Assembly: GCF_019857225.1 (NCBI RefSeq) | Contig: NZ_JAFJSY010000034.1 | Span: forward strand, 62,001 to 126,000 | DNA: 64,000 nt | From: Streptomyces plumbidurans | Lineage (GTDB): Bacteria; Actinomycetota; Actinomycetes; Streptomycetales; Streptomycetaceae | Direction of reading: 5' to 3' | Shown: one piece after another, positions 17,572 to 26,028 of the stretch | How positions within the stretch are numbered: the first letter of the stretch is position 1 | Layout: the number at the start of each line of letters is the position of its first letter | Notes under the pieces: generated by a model | Database searches by the model: none | Seen by the model: the letters and a program-made list of their open reading frames with translations, nothing else | What the model was told of the DNA's origin: nothing | Translations under genes and position numbers: made by a program

Positions 17572-18504
17572 GTGAACACCCTGCCGCAGCAGCTGGCCAA
17601 CGGGCTGTTCCTCGGCTCGATGTACGGGCTGATCGCCATCGGCTACACGATGGTGTACGGCATCGTCCAGCTCATCAACTTCGCCCATGGCGAGATCTTC
17701 ATGACCGGCGGCTTCGGCGCGCTCACGGTCTATCTCTACGTCCTGCCCGACGGCACATCCATGTGGATAGCCCTCCCGGCGATGCTCATAGGCGGCGGAC
17801 TCGTCTCCGTCCTCATCGCCGTCGGGGCGGAACGCTTCGCCTACCGGCCCCTACGCGGCGCCCCACGCCTGGCACCCCTCATCACCGCGATCGGCCTCTC
17901 CCTCGCACTCCAGCAGGCCGTCTTCAACTGGTACCCGGACGCCAAGACCGACCGCAAATTCCCGCAGATCGACGCCGGCCCCTGGCACCTCGGCTCCATC
18001 AGCATCAGCAGCGGCTCCCTCTTCGTCATCATCGCCGCCCCCGTGTGCATGGCGGCCCTCGCCTTCTTCGTCCGCCTCTCCCGCACCGGCCGCGCCATGC
18101 AGGCCACCGCCCAGGACCCGGACACCGCCCAGCTCATGGGCATCGACACCAACCGCATCATCGTGGTCGCCTTCGCCATCGGCGGCTTCTTCGCCGCCGT
18201 CGCCGCCGTCGCCTACGGCCTGCGCCTCGGACAGATCAAGTACGACATGGGCTTCCAGATGGGCCTCAAGGCCTTCACCGCCGCCGTCCTCGGCGGCATC
18301 GGCAACATCTACGGCGCCATGATCGGCGGCCTCGTCCTCGGCCTCGCCGAAACCCTGGCCACCTCCTACATCGACGAGATCCCCGGCATGCAGCAGCTCG
18401 GCGGCGGCGGCTGGTCCTCCGTCTGGGCCTTCGTCCTGCTCATCCTCGTACTGCTCTTCAGGCCACAGGGCCTCGTCGGCGAACGCGTCGCGGACAGGGC
18501 GTGA
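17572..18504 (+). CDS. livH: Branched-chain amino acid ABC transporter permease LivH
   Basis: A 310-residue inner-membrane permease with eight or so hydrophobic helices, beginning QLANGLFLGSMYGLIAIGYTM with the family's NFAHGEIFM motif near residue 40. The EAA-like cytoplasmic loop (RAMQATAQDPDTAQLMGID) and the end VLLILVLLFRPQGLVGERV are typical. GTG 17572 follows GGAGG. The stop overlaps the livM start (ATGA), implying coupled translation and equal subunit amounts. Confidence 0.95.
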   Translation: MNTLPQQLANGLFLGSMYGLIAIGYTMVYGIVQLINFAHGEIFMTGGFGALTVYLYVLPDGTSMWIALPAMLIGGGLVSVLIAVGAERFAYRPLRGAPRLAPLITAIGLSLALQQAVFNWYPDAKTDRKFPQIDAGPWHLGSISISSGSLFVIIAAPVCMAALAFFVRLSRTGRAMQATAQDPDTAQLMGIDTNRIIVVAFAIGGFFAAVAAVAYGLRLGQIKYDMGFQMGLKAFTAAVLGGIGNIYGAMIGGLVLGLAETLATSYIDEIPGMQQLGGGGWSSVWAFVLLILVLLFRPQGLVGERVADRA

Positions 18505-20294
18505 TGACCATGACGACCACCACCCAGACCACGCCCACCACGCCGGACACCCCGCGCGGCCTCATCCCGCTGCCCCAGTCCGCCGCGCGCGTCCTCGTCG
18601 CCCTCGGCGCCATCGGCACCATCGCCAGCGCCTACATGTCCTGGACCTGGACCTCCGACTTCCCCGGAGACCTCACCTACTACGGCTCCCCCGCCGGACT
18701 CCAGATCCTCGCCCTCGTCGCCGGCGTACTCACCCTGCTCTACGCCCTCACCCGCTGGAACATCCGCGGCCTGACCTGGCTCAACCCGGCCGGCGCCACC
18801 GCCCCCGTGTTCCTCGCCGCCGCCTCCGCCTTCGCCGTCACCTGGTTCAGCGCCATCGCCATCGCGGTCGACCTCGGAGGCCTCGCCAACCTCGACCCCG
18901 GCGCCTACGTCGCCATCGTCTCCTCCCTCGTCGCCCTCCTCGGCGCCCTCGCGCTGCCCAGCCCCGGCGACACCTTCAAGGCCTGGATCAGCAAGCCGGA
19001 CAACATCCCCCCGGCCGGCCGCATCCCCGCCTGGGCCGAACGCCTCGTCGTCACCGCGGCCACCGCCCTCGGCCTGATCGTCTTCGCCTACGGCGTCGGC
19101 GTCGACCCCGACGCCAGCGAAACGTTCCTCGGCTACCTCCTGCTCGTCGTCTTCGGCACCTGGGCACTCATCACCGCCGGCCTCACCGACCGGTTCTCCG
19201 CCCTCAACGCCCGGCACAAGGGATTCGCCACCTCCATGGCCTTCCTCGCCGCCGCGCTCTTCCCCTTCGTCGAGAACAACGAGCACAACGCCAACCTCGG
19301 CGTGAACATCCTCGTCGTCGCCACCGTCGCCCTCGGCCTCAACATCGTCGTCGGCCTCACCGGACTCCTCGACCTCGGATACGTCGCCTTCCTCGGCGTC
19401 GGCGCCTACGCCGCCGCCCTCGTCTCCGGCTCCGAGTTCTCCCGCTTCTCCGGCGTCCAGTTCCCCTTCTGGGCCGCCATGCTCACCGGCATGGCCGCGT
19501 CGCTCGTCTTCGGCGTCCTCATCGGCGCCCCGACCCTGCGACTGCGCGGCGACTACCTCGCCATCGTCACCCTCGGCTTCGGAGAGATCTTCCGCATCTC
19601 CGTCAACAACCTCGACGGCTCCTCCGGACCCAACCTCACCAACGGGCCCAACGGCATCTCGATGATCCCCGACCTGGAGATCTTCGGCTTCAACTTCGGC
19701 AGCACCCACGACATCGGCTCCGTCACCATCGGCCGATTCGCCAACTACCTGCTGCTGATGCTGATCATCACCGCCATCGTCGTCCTCGTCTTCACCCGGG
19801 CCGCCGACTCCCGCATCGGCCGCTCCTGGATCGCCATCCGCGAGGACGAGACCGCCGCGACCGCCATGGGCATCAACGGCTTCCGCGTCAAGCTCATCGC
19901 CTTCGCCCTCGGCGCCTCCCTCGCCGGCCTCGCCGGCACCGTCAGCGCCCACGTCGGCTACAGCGTCAACCCCGCCCCCTACCAGTTCGCCGGCTCCGTG
20001 CCCCCGAACTCCGCCTTCCTCCTCGCCGCGGTCGTCCTCGGCGGCATGGGCACCGTGGGCGGCCCCATCCTCGGCGCCACACTCCTCTACCTCCTGCCCG
20101 AGAAGCTCAGCTTCCTCAAGGAGTACCAGCTCTTCGCCTTCGGCCTCGCGCTCGTCATCCTCATGCGCTTCCGCCCCGAAGGCATCATCGCCAACCGGCG
20201 CCGCCAGCTCGAATTCCACGAAGCCGAAGAACCCGACATCCCCGATCAGAGCCTTCCCGACACCACCGTCGGCGCCACCAAGGCAGGGGCGTGA
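18504..20294 (+). CDS. livM: Branched-chain amino acid ABC transporter permease LivM
   Basis: A 596-residue permease, well above the ~320-430 usual for LivM. The C-terminal ~330 residues are the standard domain: LNIVVGLTGLLDLGYVAFLGVGAY (in two parts), TLRLRGDYLAIVTLGFGEI, SWIAIREDETAATAMGI and LILMRFRPEGIIANRRR. The N-terminal ~250 residues add five or six helices with a long cytoplasmic loop, an extension seen in Streptomyces orthologues. The start is ATG 18504 overlapping the livH stop; GTG 18501 is possible. Its stop overlaps livG. Confidence 0.93.
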   Translation: MTMTTTTQTTPTTPDTPRGLIPLPQSAARVLVALGAIGTIASAYMSWTWTSDFPGDLTYYGSPAGLQILALVAGVLTLLYALTRWNIRGLTWLNPAGATAPVFLAAASAFAVTWFSAIAIAVDLGGLANLDPGAYVAIVSSLVALLGALALPSPGDTFKAWISKPDNIPPAGRIPAWAERLVVTAATALGLIVFAYGVGVDPDASETFLGYLLLVVFGTWALITAGLTDRFSALNARHKGFATSMAFLAAALFPFVENNEHNANLGVNILVVATVALGLNIVVGLTGLLDLGYVAFLGVGAYAAALVSGSEFSRFSGVQFPFWAAMLTGMAASLVFGVLIGAPTLRLRGDYLAIVTLGFGEIFRISVNNLDGSSGPNLTNGPNGISMIPDLEIFGFNFGSTHDIGSVTIGRFANYLLLMLIITAIVVLVFTRAADSRIGRSWIAIREDETAATAMGINGFRVKLIAFALGASLAGLAGTVSAHVGYSVNPAPYQFAGSVPPNSAFLLAAVVLGGMGTVGGPILGATLLYLLPEKLSFLKEYQLFAFGLALVILMRFRPEGIIANRRRQLEFHEAEEPDIPDQSLPDTTVGATKAGA

Positions 20295-21175
20295 CCACCA
20301 TGACCACCACCACGGCCACCAGCCCCGTCCTCGAAGCCAGCGGCGTCACCATGCGCTTCGGCGGCCTCACCGCCGTACGCAGCGTCGACCTCACCGTCAA
20401 CAGCGGCGAGATCGTCGGCCTCATCGGACCCAACGGCGCGGGCAAGACCACCTTCTTCAACTGCCTCACCGGCCTCTACATCCCCACCGAAGGCAAGGTC
20501 TCCTACAAGGGCACCGTCCTGCCGCCCAAACCGCACCTCGTCACCAACGCCGGCATCGCCCGCACCTTCCAGAACATCCGGCTCTTCGCCAACATGACCG
20601 TCCTGGAAAACGTCCTCGTCGGCCGCCACACCCGCACCAAGGAAGGCCTCTGGTCCGCCCTCCTGCGCGGCCCCGGCTTCCGCAAGGCCGAAACCGCCTC
20701 CCGCGAACGCGCCATGGAACTCCTCGAGTTCATCGGCCTCGCCCACAAGGCCGACCACCTCGCCCGCAACCTCCCCTACGGCGAGCAGCGCAAGCTCGAA
20801 ATCGCCCGAGCCCTCGCCAGCGACCCCGGACTCCTCCTCCTCGACGAGCCCACCGCCGGCATGAACCCCCAGGAGACGCGGGCCACCGAAGAACTCGTCT
20901 TCGCCATCCGCGACCAGGGCATCGCCGTCCTCGTCATCGAGCACGACATGCGCTTCATCTTCAACCTGTGCGACCGCGTCGCCTGCCTCGTCCAGGGCGA
21001 AAAACTCGTCGAAGGCACCTCCGACGTCGTCCAGGGCGACGAACGCGTCGTCGCCGCCTACCTCGGCACCCCCTTCGAAGGCGCACCCGGCGACGAGGAA
21101 GTCGCCGAGGTCGAGGCAGCCGAGACCGGCACCGGAGCGCAGAGCACCACCAGCAAGGAAGGGAGCGCCCAGTGA
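20291..21175 (+). CDS. livG: Branched-chain amino acid ABC transporter ATPase LivG
   Basis: A 294-residue ABC ATPase. Walker A is GPNGAGKTTFFNCLTG (~42), with the Q-loop at ARTFQNIRLF, a signature replaced by the family-typical LPYGEQRKLEIARAL, Walker B LLLLDEPTAGMNP and the H-switch VIEHDMRFIF. The C-terminal ~35 residues are a Glu/Ala/Thr/Ser-rich tail not needed for ATPase function. It starts with a GTG overlapping the livM stop and overlaps livF by 4 nt. Confidence 0.95.
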   Translation: MTTMTTTTATSPVLEASGVTMRFGGLTAVRSVDLTVNSGEIVGLIGPNGAGKTTFFNCLTGLYIPTEGKVSYKGTVLPPKPHLVTNAGIARTFQNIRLFANMTVLENVLVGRHTRTKEGLWSALLRGPGFRKAETASRERAMELLEFIGLAHKADHLARNLPYGEQRKLEIARALASDPGLLLLDEPTAGMNPQETRATEELVFAIRDQGIAVLVIEHDMRFIFNLCDRVACLVQGEKLVEGTSDVVQGDERVVAAYLGTPFEGAPGDEEVAEVEAAETGTGAQSTTSKEGSAQ

Positions 21176-21888
21176 CCGCACTGCTCGAGGTCGAGGACCT
21201 CAAGGTCGCCTACGGCAAGATCGAAGCCGTCAAGGGCATCTCCTTCACCGTCGAGGCCGGCCAGATCGTCACCCTCATCGGCACCAACGGCGCAGGCAAG
21301 ACCACCACCCTGCGCACCCTCTCCGGGCTCCACAAGCCCAGCAACGGCCGCATCCTCTTCGAGGGCAAGCCACTCAGGAACGTCCCCGCACACAAGATCG
21401 TCGCCCTCGGCCTCGCCCACTCCCCCGAGGGCCGGCACATCTTCCCCCGCCTGACGATCACCGAGAACCTCCAGCTCGGAGCCTTCCTGCGCAAGGACAA
21501 AGAAGGCATCGAAAAGGACATCCAGCGCGCCTACGACCTCTTCCCCATCCTCGGGGAACGCCGCAAGCAGGCCGCGGGAACGCTCTCCGGCGGCGAGCAG
21601 CAGATGCTGGCCATGGGCCGCGCACTCATGTCCCAGCCGAAACTGCTCATGCTCGACGAACCCTCCATGGGCCTCTCCCCGATCATGATGCAGAAGATCA
21701 TGTCGACCATCGTCGAGCTCAAGTCCCAGGGCACCACGATCCTGCTCGTCGAGCAGAACGCCCAGGCGGCACTGTCGCTCGCCGACCAGGGCCACGTCAT
21801 GGAGGTCGGCAACATCGTCCTGTCCGGAACGGGCCAGGACCTCCTCCACGACGAGTCGGTCCGCAAGGCCTACCTCGGCGAGGACTGA
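21172..21888 (+). CDS. livF: Branched-chain amino acid ABC transporter ATPase LivF
   Basis: A 238-residue ABC ATPase and partner of LivG. Walker A is GTNGAGKTTTLRTLSG, followed by LAHSPEGRHIFPRLT, the signature LSGGEQQMLAMGRAL, Walker B LLMLDEPSMGLSP and H-switch LLVEQNAQAAL, where LivF proteins carry Gln in place of the usual His. The GTG start at 21172 overlaps the livG stop. It is the last gene of the operon and is followed by a strong hairpin. Confidence 0.95.
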   Translation: MTALLEVEDLKVAYGKIEAVKGISFTVEAGQIVTLIGTNGAGKTTTLRTLSGLHKPSNGRILFEGKPLRNVPAHKIVALGLAHSPEGRHIFPRLTITENLQLGAFLRKDKEGIEKDIQRAYDLFPILGERRKQAAGTLSGGEQQMLAMGRALMSQPKLLMLDEPSMGLSPIMMQKIMSTIVELKSQGTTILLVEQNAQAALSLADQGHVMEVGNIVLSGTGQDLLHDESVRKAYLGED

Positions 21889-21909
21889 GCGCCTGCCGCG
21901 AGCGCCACA

Positions 21910-21954
21910 CGAAGAGGCCCGCGCCCCGGACGACCGGGGACGCGGGCCTCTTCG
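21910..21954. terminator. Bidirectional terminator between livF and the ANTAR regulator
   Basis: CGAAGAGGCCCGCG at 21910-21923 pairs perfectly with 21941-21954, and the loop itself contains CCCCGG/CCGGGG, giving an extended stem. It sits between convergent genes. Confidence 0.85.
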
Positions 21955-21970
21955 TACGACTCACGCCGAC

Positions 21971-22627
21971 TCAGTCCTTGGACGCCTTCTTCTCATCGGC
22001 GTCCTGGATGACCGCCTCGGCGACCTGCTGCATCGACATGCGGCGGTCCATGGAGGTCTTCTGGATCCACCGGAAAGCGGCCGGCTCGGACAGGCCGTAC
22101 TCCGTCTGCAGAATGGACTTCGCCCGGTCGACCAGCTTCCGCGTCTCCAGACGCAGCGTGAGGTCGGCGACCTCCTTCTCCAGCTCCTTCAGCTCCGTGA
22201 ACCGCGAGACGGCCATCTCGATCGCCGGAACGACATCACTCTTGCTGAACGGCTTCACCAGGTACGCCATCGCACCCGCGTCCCGGGCACGCTCGACCAG
22301 GTCGCGCTGCGAGAAGGCGGTCAGCATCAGCACCGGGGCGATCCGCTCCTCGGCGATCTTCTCGGCCGCCGAGATGCCGTCCAGCTTCGGCATCTTCACA
22401 TCGAGGATTACGAGATCCGGCCGGTGCTCGCGAGCGAGCTCGACGGCCCGCTCACCGTCACCGGCCTCACCGACGACGCTGTAGCCCTCCTCCTCCAGCA
22501 TCTCCTTGAGATCGAGCCGGATAAGGGCCTCGTCCTCGGCGATGACGACACGGGTCGTCAGCGGAGGCACGTGCGACTGATCGTCGTCGGGCGCGTCCAC
22601 GGGCTGGGGCGACTCGGGGGCGGTCAC
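21971..22627 (-). CDS. ANTAR-domain response regulator (PdtaR-like)
   Basis: A 218-residue two-component regulator that acts on RNA rather than DNA. After a ~25-residue acidic leader, the CheY-like receiver spans ~26-140: VVIAEDEALIRLDL with the acidic pocket, phospho-Asp in LVILDVKMPKLDG, Thr in LMLTAFSQ and Lys in YLVKPFSKSD. The ANTAR output domain follows (~150-210, LRLETRKLVDRAKSILQ and AFRWIQKTSMDRRMSMQQVAEAV), which in this family binds paired hairpins to prevent termination. The GTG start 22627 follows AAGGAG. No sensor kinase lies next to it, as for mycobacterial PdtaR, whose PdtaS partner is encoded elsewhere. Confidence 0.95.
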   Translation of the reverse strand: MTAPESPQPVDAPDDDQSHVPPLTTRVVIAEDEALIRLDLKEMLEEEGYSVVGEAGDGERAVELAREHRPDLVILDVKMPKLDGISAAEKIAEERIAPVLMLTAFSQRDLVERARDAGAMAYLVKPFSKSDVVPAIEMAVSRFTELKELEKEVADLTLRLETRKLVDRAKSILQTEYGLSEPAAFRWIQKTSMDRRMSMQQVAEAVIQDADEKKASKD

Positions 22628-22658
22628 TGAAGCTCCTTGTTGCAGGGCACGGGTGCAG

Positions 22659-22689
22659 CTGACAAGAGCCTACCCAGCTGCGGTAAGGT
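22659..22689 (+). promoter_or_regulatory. Candidate promoter of the tRNA gene
   Basis: CTGACA at 22659-22664 and TAAGGT at 22684-22689 are 19 bp apart (18 bp if the -35 is read as TGACAA). Transcription would begin about 35 nt before the tRNA. Read the other way, the same region must hold the ANTAR gene's leader. Confidence 0.45.
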
Positions 22690-22728
22690 AGGTGCCCGGA
22701 GGGTCAGCGCAAACCTTTGATTCTTCGA

Positions 22729-22803
22729 GCCCCGGTAGCCCAATTGGCAGCAGGCAATGGATTCAAAACCCATACAGTGTCGGTTCGAGTCCGACCCGGG
22801 GCA
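22729..22803 (+). tRNA. tRNA with anticodon CAA (nominally Leu), class I shape
   Basis: The acceptor GCCCCGG (22729-22735) pairs fully with CCGGGGC (22796-22802), with discriminator A at 22803 and no encoded CCA. The D arm has GCC/GGC with G18G19-like GG. The T arm GTCGG-TTCGAGT-CCGAC is perfect. The anticodon arm ATGGA-TTCAAAA-CCCAT puts CAA at 22764-22766 and has an A.C mismatch at its top pair. CAA reads Leu UUG, and A73 suits LeuRS, yet the variable region is only 5 nt where tRNA-Leu normally has a long arm. Either an atypical Leu tRNA or a different identity is possible. Confidence 0.85.
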
Positions 22804-22833
22804 CTTTCCTTAGATTCCATGGTCGCAATTCAG

Positions 22834-22869
22834 AAGCGGATGTTCACCTTCTCGTGAACATCCGCTTTT
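22834..22869 (+). terminator. Terminator of the tRNA transcript
   Basis: AAGCGGATGTTCAC (22834-22847) pairs perfectly with 22854-22867 around a 6-nt loop and ends in TTTT. It is a textbook intrinsic terminator 30 bp after the tRNA. Confidence 0.88.
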
Positions 22870-22908
22870 CGCCGCGTGTCGTCGCGATCACTCTCACAGA
22901 GTGGACGC

Positions 22909-23664
22909 ATGTACGACGTCAGCACGCGCAGGCGAGCACTCGCTCTGGTCTCGCAAGGCCGCAGCCTGAATTCGGTGAGCCGGGAAACGGGCATCTCCAG
23001 AGCCGCGATCCGCTCCTGGCAGAGCCGCCTGGAACCGCTGCCGCGTATGGCGCCTGAAGATCCCGGACCACCTGCCGACGCACTGGCGTACGCCTACCTA
23101 CTGGGCCTCTATCTCGGCGACGGCTGCGTCAGCGCTCATCCGCGCAGCGGTTACTACTTGCGCATCGCCTGCGCTGACGCATGGCCAGGGCTCATCGAGC
23201 TGTGTCGCGACGCCATCAAGAAGGTGCGACCCGCCGTCGGCGTCTACCTCGTGCAGAAGCAGGGTTGCACGTCGGTCACGAGCTACAGCCGGCACTGGCC
23301 CGCGCTCTTCCCTCAGCACGGCCCCGGCAGGAAGCACGACCGTCGTATTGCACTGGAACCCTGGCAGCAGGAAATCGTCGACGCGCACCCCTGGGAGTTC
23401 ATCCGTGGCCTCATTCACTCCGACGGCTGCCGCATCACCAACTGGACCACTCGGCTCGTAGCCGGTGAACGCAAGCGCTACGAATATCCCCGGTACTTCT
23501 TCACCAACGTCTCCGACGACATCCGGAAGCTGTACACCGACACGCTGGACAAGCTCGGTATCGACTGGACCCGCTGCACCCGCAACGGAGTCCCGTACAA
23601 CATCTCCGTCGCCAAGAAGGGCTGCGTCGCCCTGCTGGACACCCATGTAGGGCCCAAGTACTGA
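22909..23664 (+). CDS. HTH protein with LAGLIDADG-like motifs
   Basis: A 251-residue protein. The N-terminus is a resolvase/transposase-like helix-turn-helix (RRALALVSQGRSLNSVSRE, then GISRAAIRSWQSR, ~residues 7-38). Two dodecapeptide-like motifs follow: AYLLGLYLGDGCVS (~62-75) and FIRGLIHSDGCRI (~163-175), about 100 residues apart. This is the spacing and Gly-Asp/Ser-Asp pattern of two-motif LAGLIDADG homing endonucleases or their regulator derivatives. The end (NISVAKKGCVALLDTHVGPKY) fits the same fold. ATG 22909 is preferred over GTG 22876 because the HTH starts right after it, though neither has a strong Shine-Dalgarno. It stands alone after a tRNA and its terminator, with no intron or intein nearby. 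It could be a domesticated DNA-binding regulator. Confidence 0.75.
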   Translation: MYDVSTRRRALALVSQGRSLNSVSRETGISRAAIRSWQSRLEPLPRMAPEDPGPPADALAYAYLLGLYLGDGCVSAHPRSGYYLRIACADAWPGLIELCRDAIKKVRPAVGVYLVQKQGCTSVTSYSRHWPALFPQHGPGRKHDRRIALEPWQQEIVDAHPWEFIRGLIHSDGCRITNWTTRLVAGERKRYEYPRYFFTNVSDDIRKLYTDTLDKLGIDWTRCTRNGVPYNISVAKKGCVALLDTHVGPKY

Positions 23665-23674
23665 GCCCCGCCGC

Positions 23675-25111
23675 CTACTTCGGGCTGTCGTCCTCCCCGA
23701 CATGGTGGACCCGGACCAGGTTCGTGGAGCCGGAGACCCCCGGAGGGGAGCCTGCCGTGATGACGACGATGTCGCCCTTCTCGCAGCGGCCGTACTTGAG
23801 GAGCAGTTCGTCCACCTGGTCGACCATCGCGTCCGTGGATTCCACGTGCGGGCCCAGGAACGTCTCCGCGCCCCAGGTCAGGCTGAGGTAGGAGCGGGTG
23901 GAGGGTTCGGGGGTGAAGGCGAGGAGGGGGATCGGGGAGCGGTAGCGGGAGAGGCGGCGGGCGGTGTCGCCGGACTGGGTGAAGGCGACGAGGAACTTGG
24001 CGCCGAGGAAGTCGCCCATCTCGGCGGCCGCTCGGGCCACGGCGCCCCCCTGTGTGCGGGGTTTGTTGCGCTCGGTCAGCGGTGGGAGGCCCTTCGCGAG
24101 CAGGTCCTCCTCGGCGGCCTCGACGATCTTCGCCATGGTGCGGACGGTCTCGACGGGGTATTTGCCGACGCTGGTCTCGCCGGAGAGCATCACGGCGTCC
24201 GTGCCGTCGATGACGGCGTTGGCGACGTCGGAGGCCTCGGCGCGGGTGGGCCGGGAGTTGTCGATCATCGAGTCGAGCATCTGGGTGGCGACGATCACCG
24301 GCTTGGCGTTGCGCTTGGCCAGTTTGACGGCGCGCTTCTGGACGATCGGGACGTCCTCCAGGGGCATTTCGACGCCGAGATCCCCGCGGGCGACCATGAT
24401 GCCGTCGAAGGCGGCGACGATGTCGTCGATCGCTTCGACTGCCTGGGGTTTTTCGACCTTGGCGATGACGGGGAGGCGGCGGCCCTCCTCGTCCATGATG
24501 CGGTGGACGTCCTCGATGTCGCGGCCGGTGCGGACGAAGGAGAGGGCGATGACGTCGAAGCCGGTGCGCAGCGCCCAGCGCAGGTCTGTTTCGTCCTTGT
24601 CGGAGAGGGCGGGGACGGAGACGGCGACTCCGGGGAGGTTGAGGCCTTTGTGGTCGGAGACCATGCCGCCTTCGACGACGGTGGTGTGGACGCGGGGTCC
24701 GTCGACGGAGGTGACTTCGAGGCAGACTTTGCCGTCGTCGACGAGGATGCGTTCGCCGGGTGCGACGTCGGCGGCGAGGCCGGTGTAGGTGGTGCCGCAG
24801 GTGTGTCCGTTTCCTTGGGCGCCTTCTTCGACGGTGATGGTGAAGGTGTCGCCGCGTTCAAGGAGTACGGGGCCTTCGGCGAAGCTGCCGAGCCTGATCT
24901 TCGGACCCTGAAGGTCGGCGAGGAGTCCGACGCTGCGGCCGGTCTCGTCGGCGGCCTTGCGCACTCGCTGGTAGCGCTCCTCGTGCTCGGCGTGGCTGCC
25001 GTGGCTGAGGTTGAAGCGGGCTACGTCCATTCCGGCGTCGACCAGGGCTTTGATCTGGTCGTACGAGTCGGTGGCGGGGCCCAGGGTACAGACGATTTTT
25101 GCTCGGCGCAT
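23675..25111 (-). CDS. pyk: Pyruvate kinase
   Basis: The last step of glycolysis: phosphoenolpyruvate plus ADP to pyruvate plus ATP, cytoplasmic tetramer. The 478-residue length is normal. It starts MRRAKIVCTLGPATDSYDQI, with substrate and cation residues in FNLSHGSHAEHEERY, the active-site region VIAKVEKPQAVEAIDDIV and MVARGDLGVEMP, and MLDSMIDNSRPTRAEASDVA. The C-terminal allosteric domain reads LVAFTQSGDTARRLSRYR. The 140 bp upstream are AT-richer than the surroundings and probably hold its promoter. It converges on the HTH/LAGLIDADG gene with 10 bp between. Confidence 0.97.
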   Translation of the reverse strand: MRRAKIVCTLGPATDSYDQIKALVDAGMDVARFNLSHGSHAEHEERYQRVRKAADETGRSVGLLADLQGPKIRLGSFAEGPVLLERGDTFTITVEEGAQGNGHTCGTTYTGLAADVAPGERILVDDGKVCLEVTSVDGPRVHTTVVEGGMVSDHKGLNLPGVAVSVPALSDKDETDLRWALRTGFDVIALSFVRTGRDIEDVHRIMDEEGRRLPVIAKVEKPQAVEAIDDIVAAFDGIMVARGDLGVEMPLEDVPIVQKRAVKLAKRNAKPVIVATQMLDSMIDNSRPTRAEASDVANAVIDGTDAVMLSGETSVGKYPVETVRTMAKIVEAAEEDLLAKGLPPLTERNKPRTQGGAVARAAAEMGDFLGAKFLVAFTQSGDTARRLSRYRSPIPLLAFTPEPSTRSYLSLTWGAETFLGPHVESTDAMVDQVDELLLKYGRCEKGDIVVITAGSPPGVSGSTNLVRVHHVGEDDSPK

Positions 25112-25251
25112 GGTTCGAGCCTAGGCCTTACCGGCGGGTAGAGAATTGGGTGAGGGTGACTGCTCAACAACCTTTGCATGACGTGCTGTTGACAAGTATT
25201 GAATTGTGCGCGGGGGCGCTCCGATGAGCATTTGCGGGGCCGGCTTTGGGG

Positions 25252-25965
25252 TCAGAGTCGTGGCGGGATCATGGTGAATCGGGCGTTGACAGCGGCGTGG
25301 ATCTTCTGGCGCTGGGGTTCGAGGTCGAGGGGGGCCGCGGTGTCGTCGGGGGCGGCTCCGTAGGCCATGGAGCGCATCCGGCCGGGGGCCGGGGCGTGGG
25401 GCTGGGCGTCCTCGGCGCCGATGTCGGCCAGTTCGACCAGGGCGGAGAGGGTGGTGCCGAGTGCGTCGGCGTACTCGGCGGCGCGCTGGACGGCTTCCTT
25501 CACGGCTTGTTGCCGGGCCTGTCGGTGGGCGGGTGAGTCGGGGCGCAGGGCCCACCAGGGGCCGTCGACTCGGGTCAGGTCCAGGTCGGCGAGGCGTGTG
25601 GTGAGTTCGCCGAGGGCGGTGAAGTCGGTCAGTTCGGCGGTGAGGTGGACGCGGCCGTGGTAGGCGTGGATGCGTTCGCCGCGGCCTTTGTCCTTGAGTT
25701 CGGGGCTGATGGAGAAGGCTCCGGTTTCGAGGTGTTCCACGGCGTCTCCGTAGGACTTGATGAGTTCCAGTGCGGCGGCGTTGCGGCGGGTGAGGTCGTC
25801 GAGGGCGGCGCGGCGGTCCTTGCCGCGGGAGGCGACGGTGATGCCGATGCGGGCGATCTCGGGGTCGACTTCGAGGCGGGCTTCGCCGCGTACGGCGATG
25901 CGGGGGGCGTCGGGGGTGCCGTACGGGAGGGCGGGGCGGGGGCCGTCTGCTGCGGGGGTGGTCAT
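25252..25965 (-). CDS. SIMPL (DUF541) domain protein
   Basis: A 237-residue SIMPL/DUF541 protein, a family often periplasmic or kinase-interacting with no assigned chemistry. Features are PRIAVRGEARLEVDPEIARI, long helices (RRAALDDLTRRNAAALELIKSYG), strands YHGRVHLTAELTDF and a second helix RQARQQAVKEAVQRAAEYADAL. No signal peptide is evident, so it is probably cytoplasmic here. ATG 25965 is used (GGAA just upstream); a GTG 9 bp earlier is possible. A second SIMPL gene in this window (42025) lies in the steroid-type operon. Confidence 0.85.
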   Translation of the reverse strand: MTTPAADGPRPALPYGTPDAPRIAVRGEARLEVDPEIARIGITVASRGKDRRAALDDLTRRNAAALELIKSYGDAVEHLETGAFSISPELKDKGRGERIHAYHGRVHLTAELTDFTALGELTTRLADLDLTRVDGPWWALRPDSPAHRQARQQAVKEAVQRAAEYADALGTTLSALVELADIGAEDAQPHAPAPGRMRSMAYGAAPDDTAAPLDLEPQRQKIHAAVNARFTMIPPRL

Positions 25966-26028
25966 GGGTTCCACTGTGTCACCGCTTGATCCGGCCGGCC
26001 GTGTACCGGCTGTGTCTCGGTCTGTGGC

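Noticed and set aside
18366..20219. 617-codon minus-strand frame over livM
   Set aside because: Extremely Asp/Glu/Gly/Ala-rich, the typical complement of a membrane-protein gene at high GC.
22729..23664. Integrated mobile element at the tRNA
   Set aside because: No integrase, no second attachment-site copy of the tRNA 3' end, and no plasmid-type genes before pyk.
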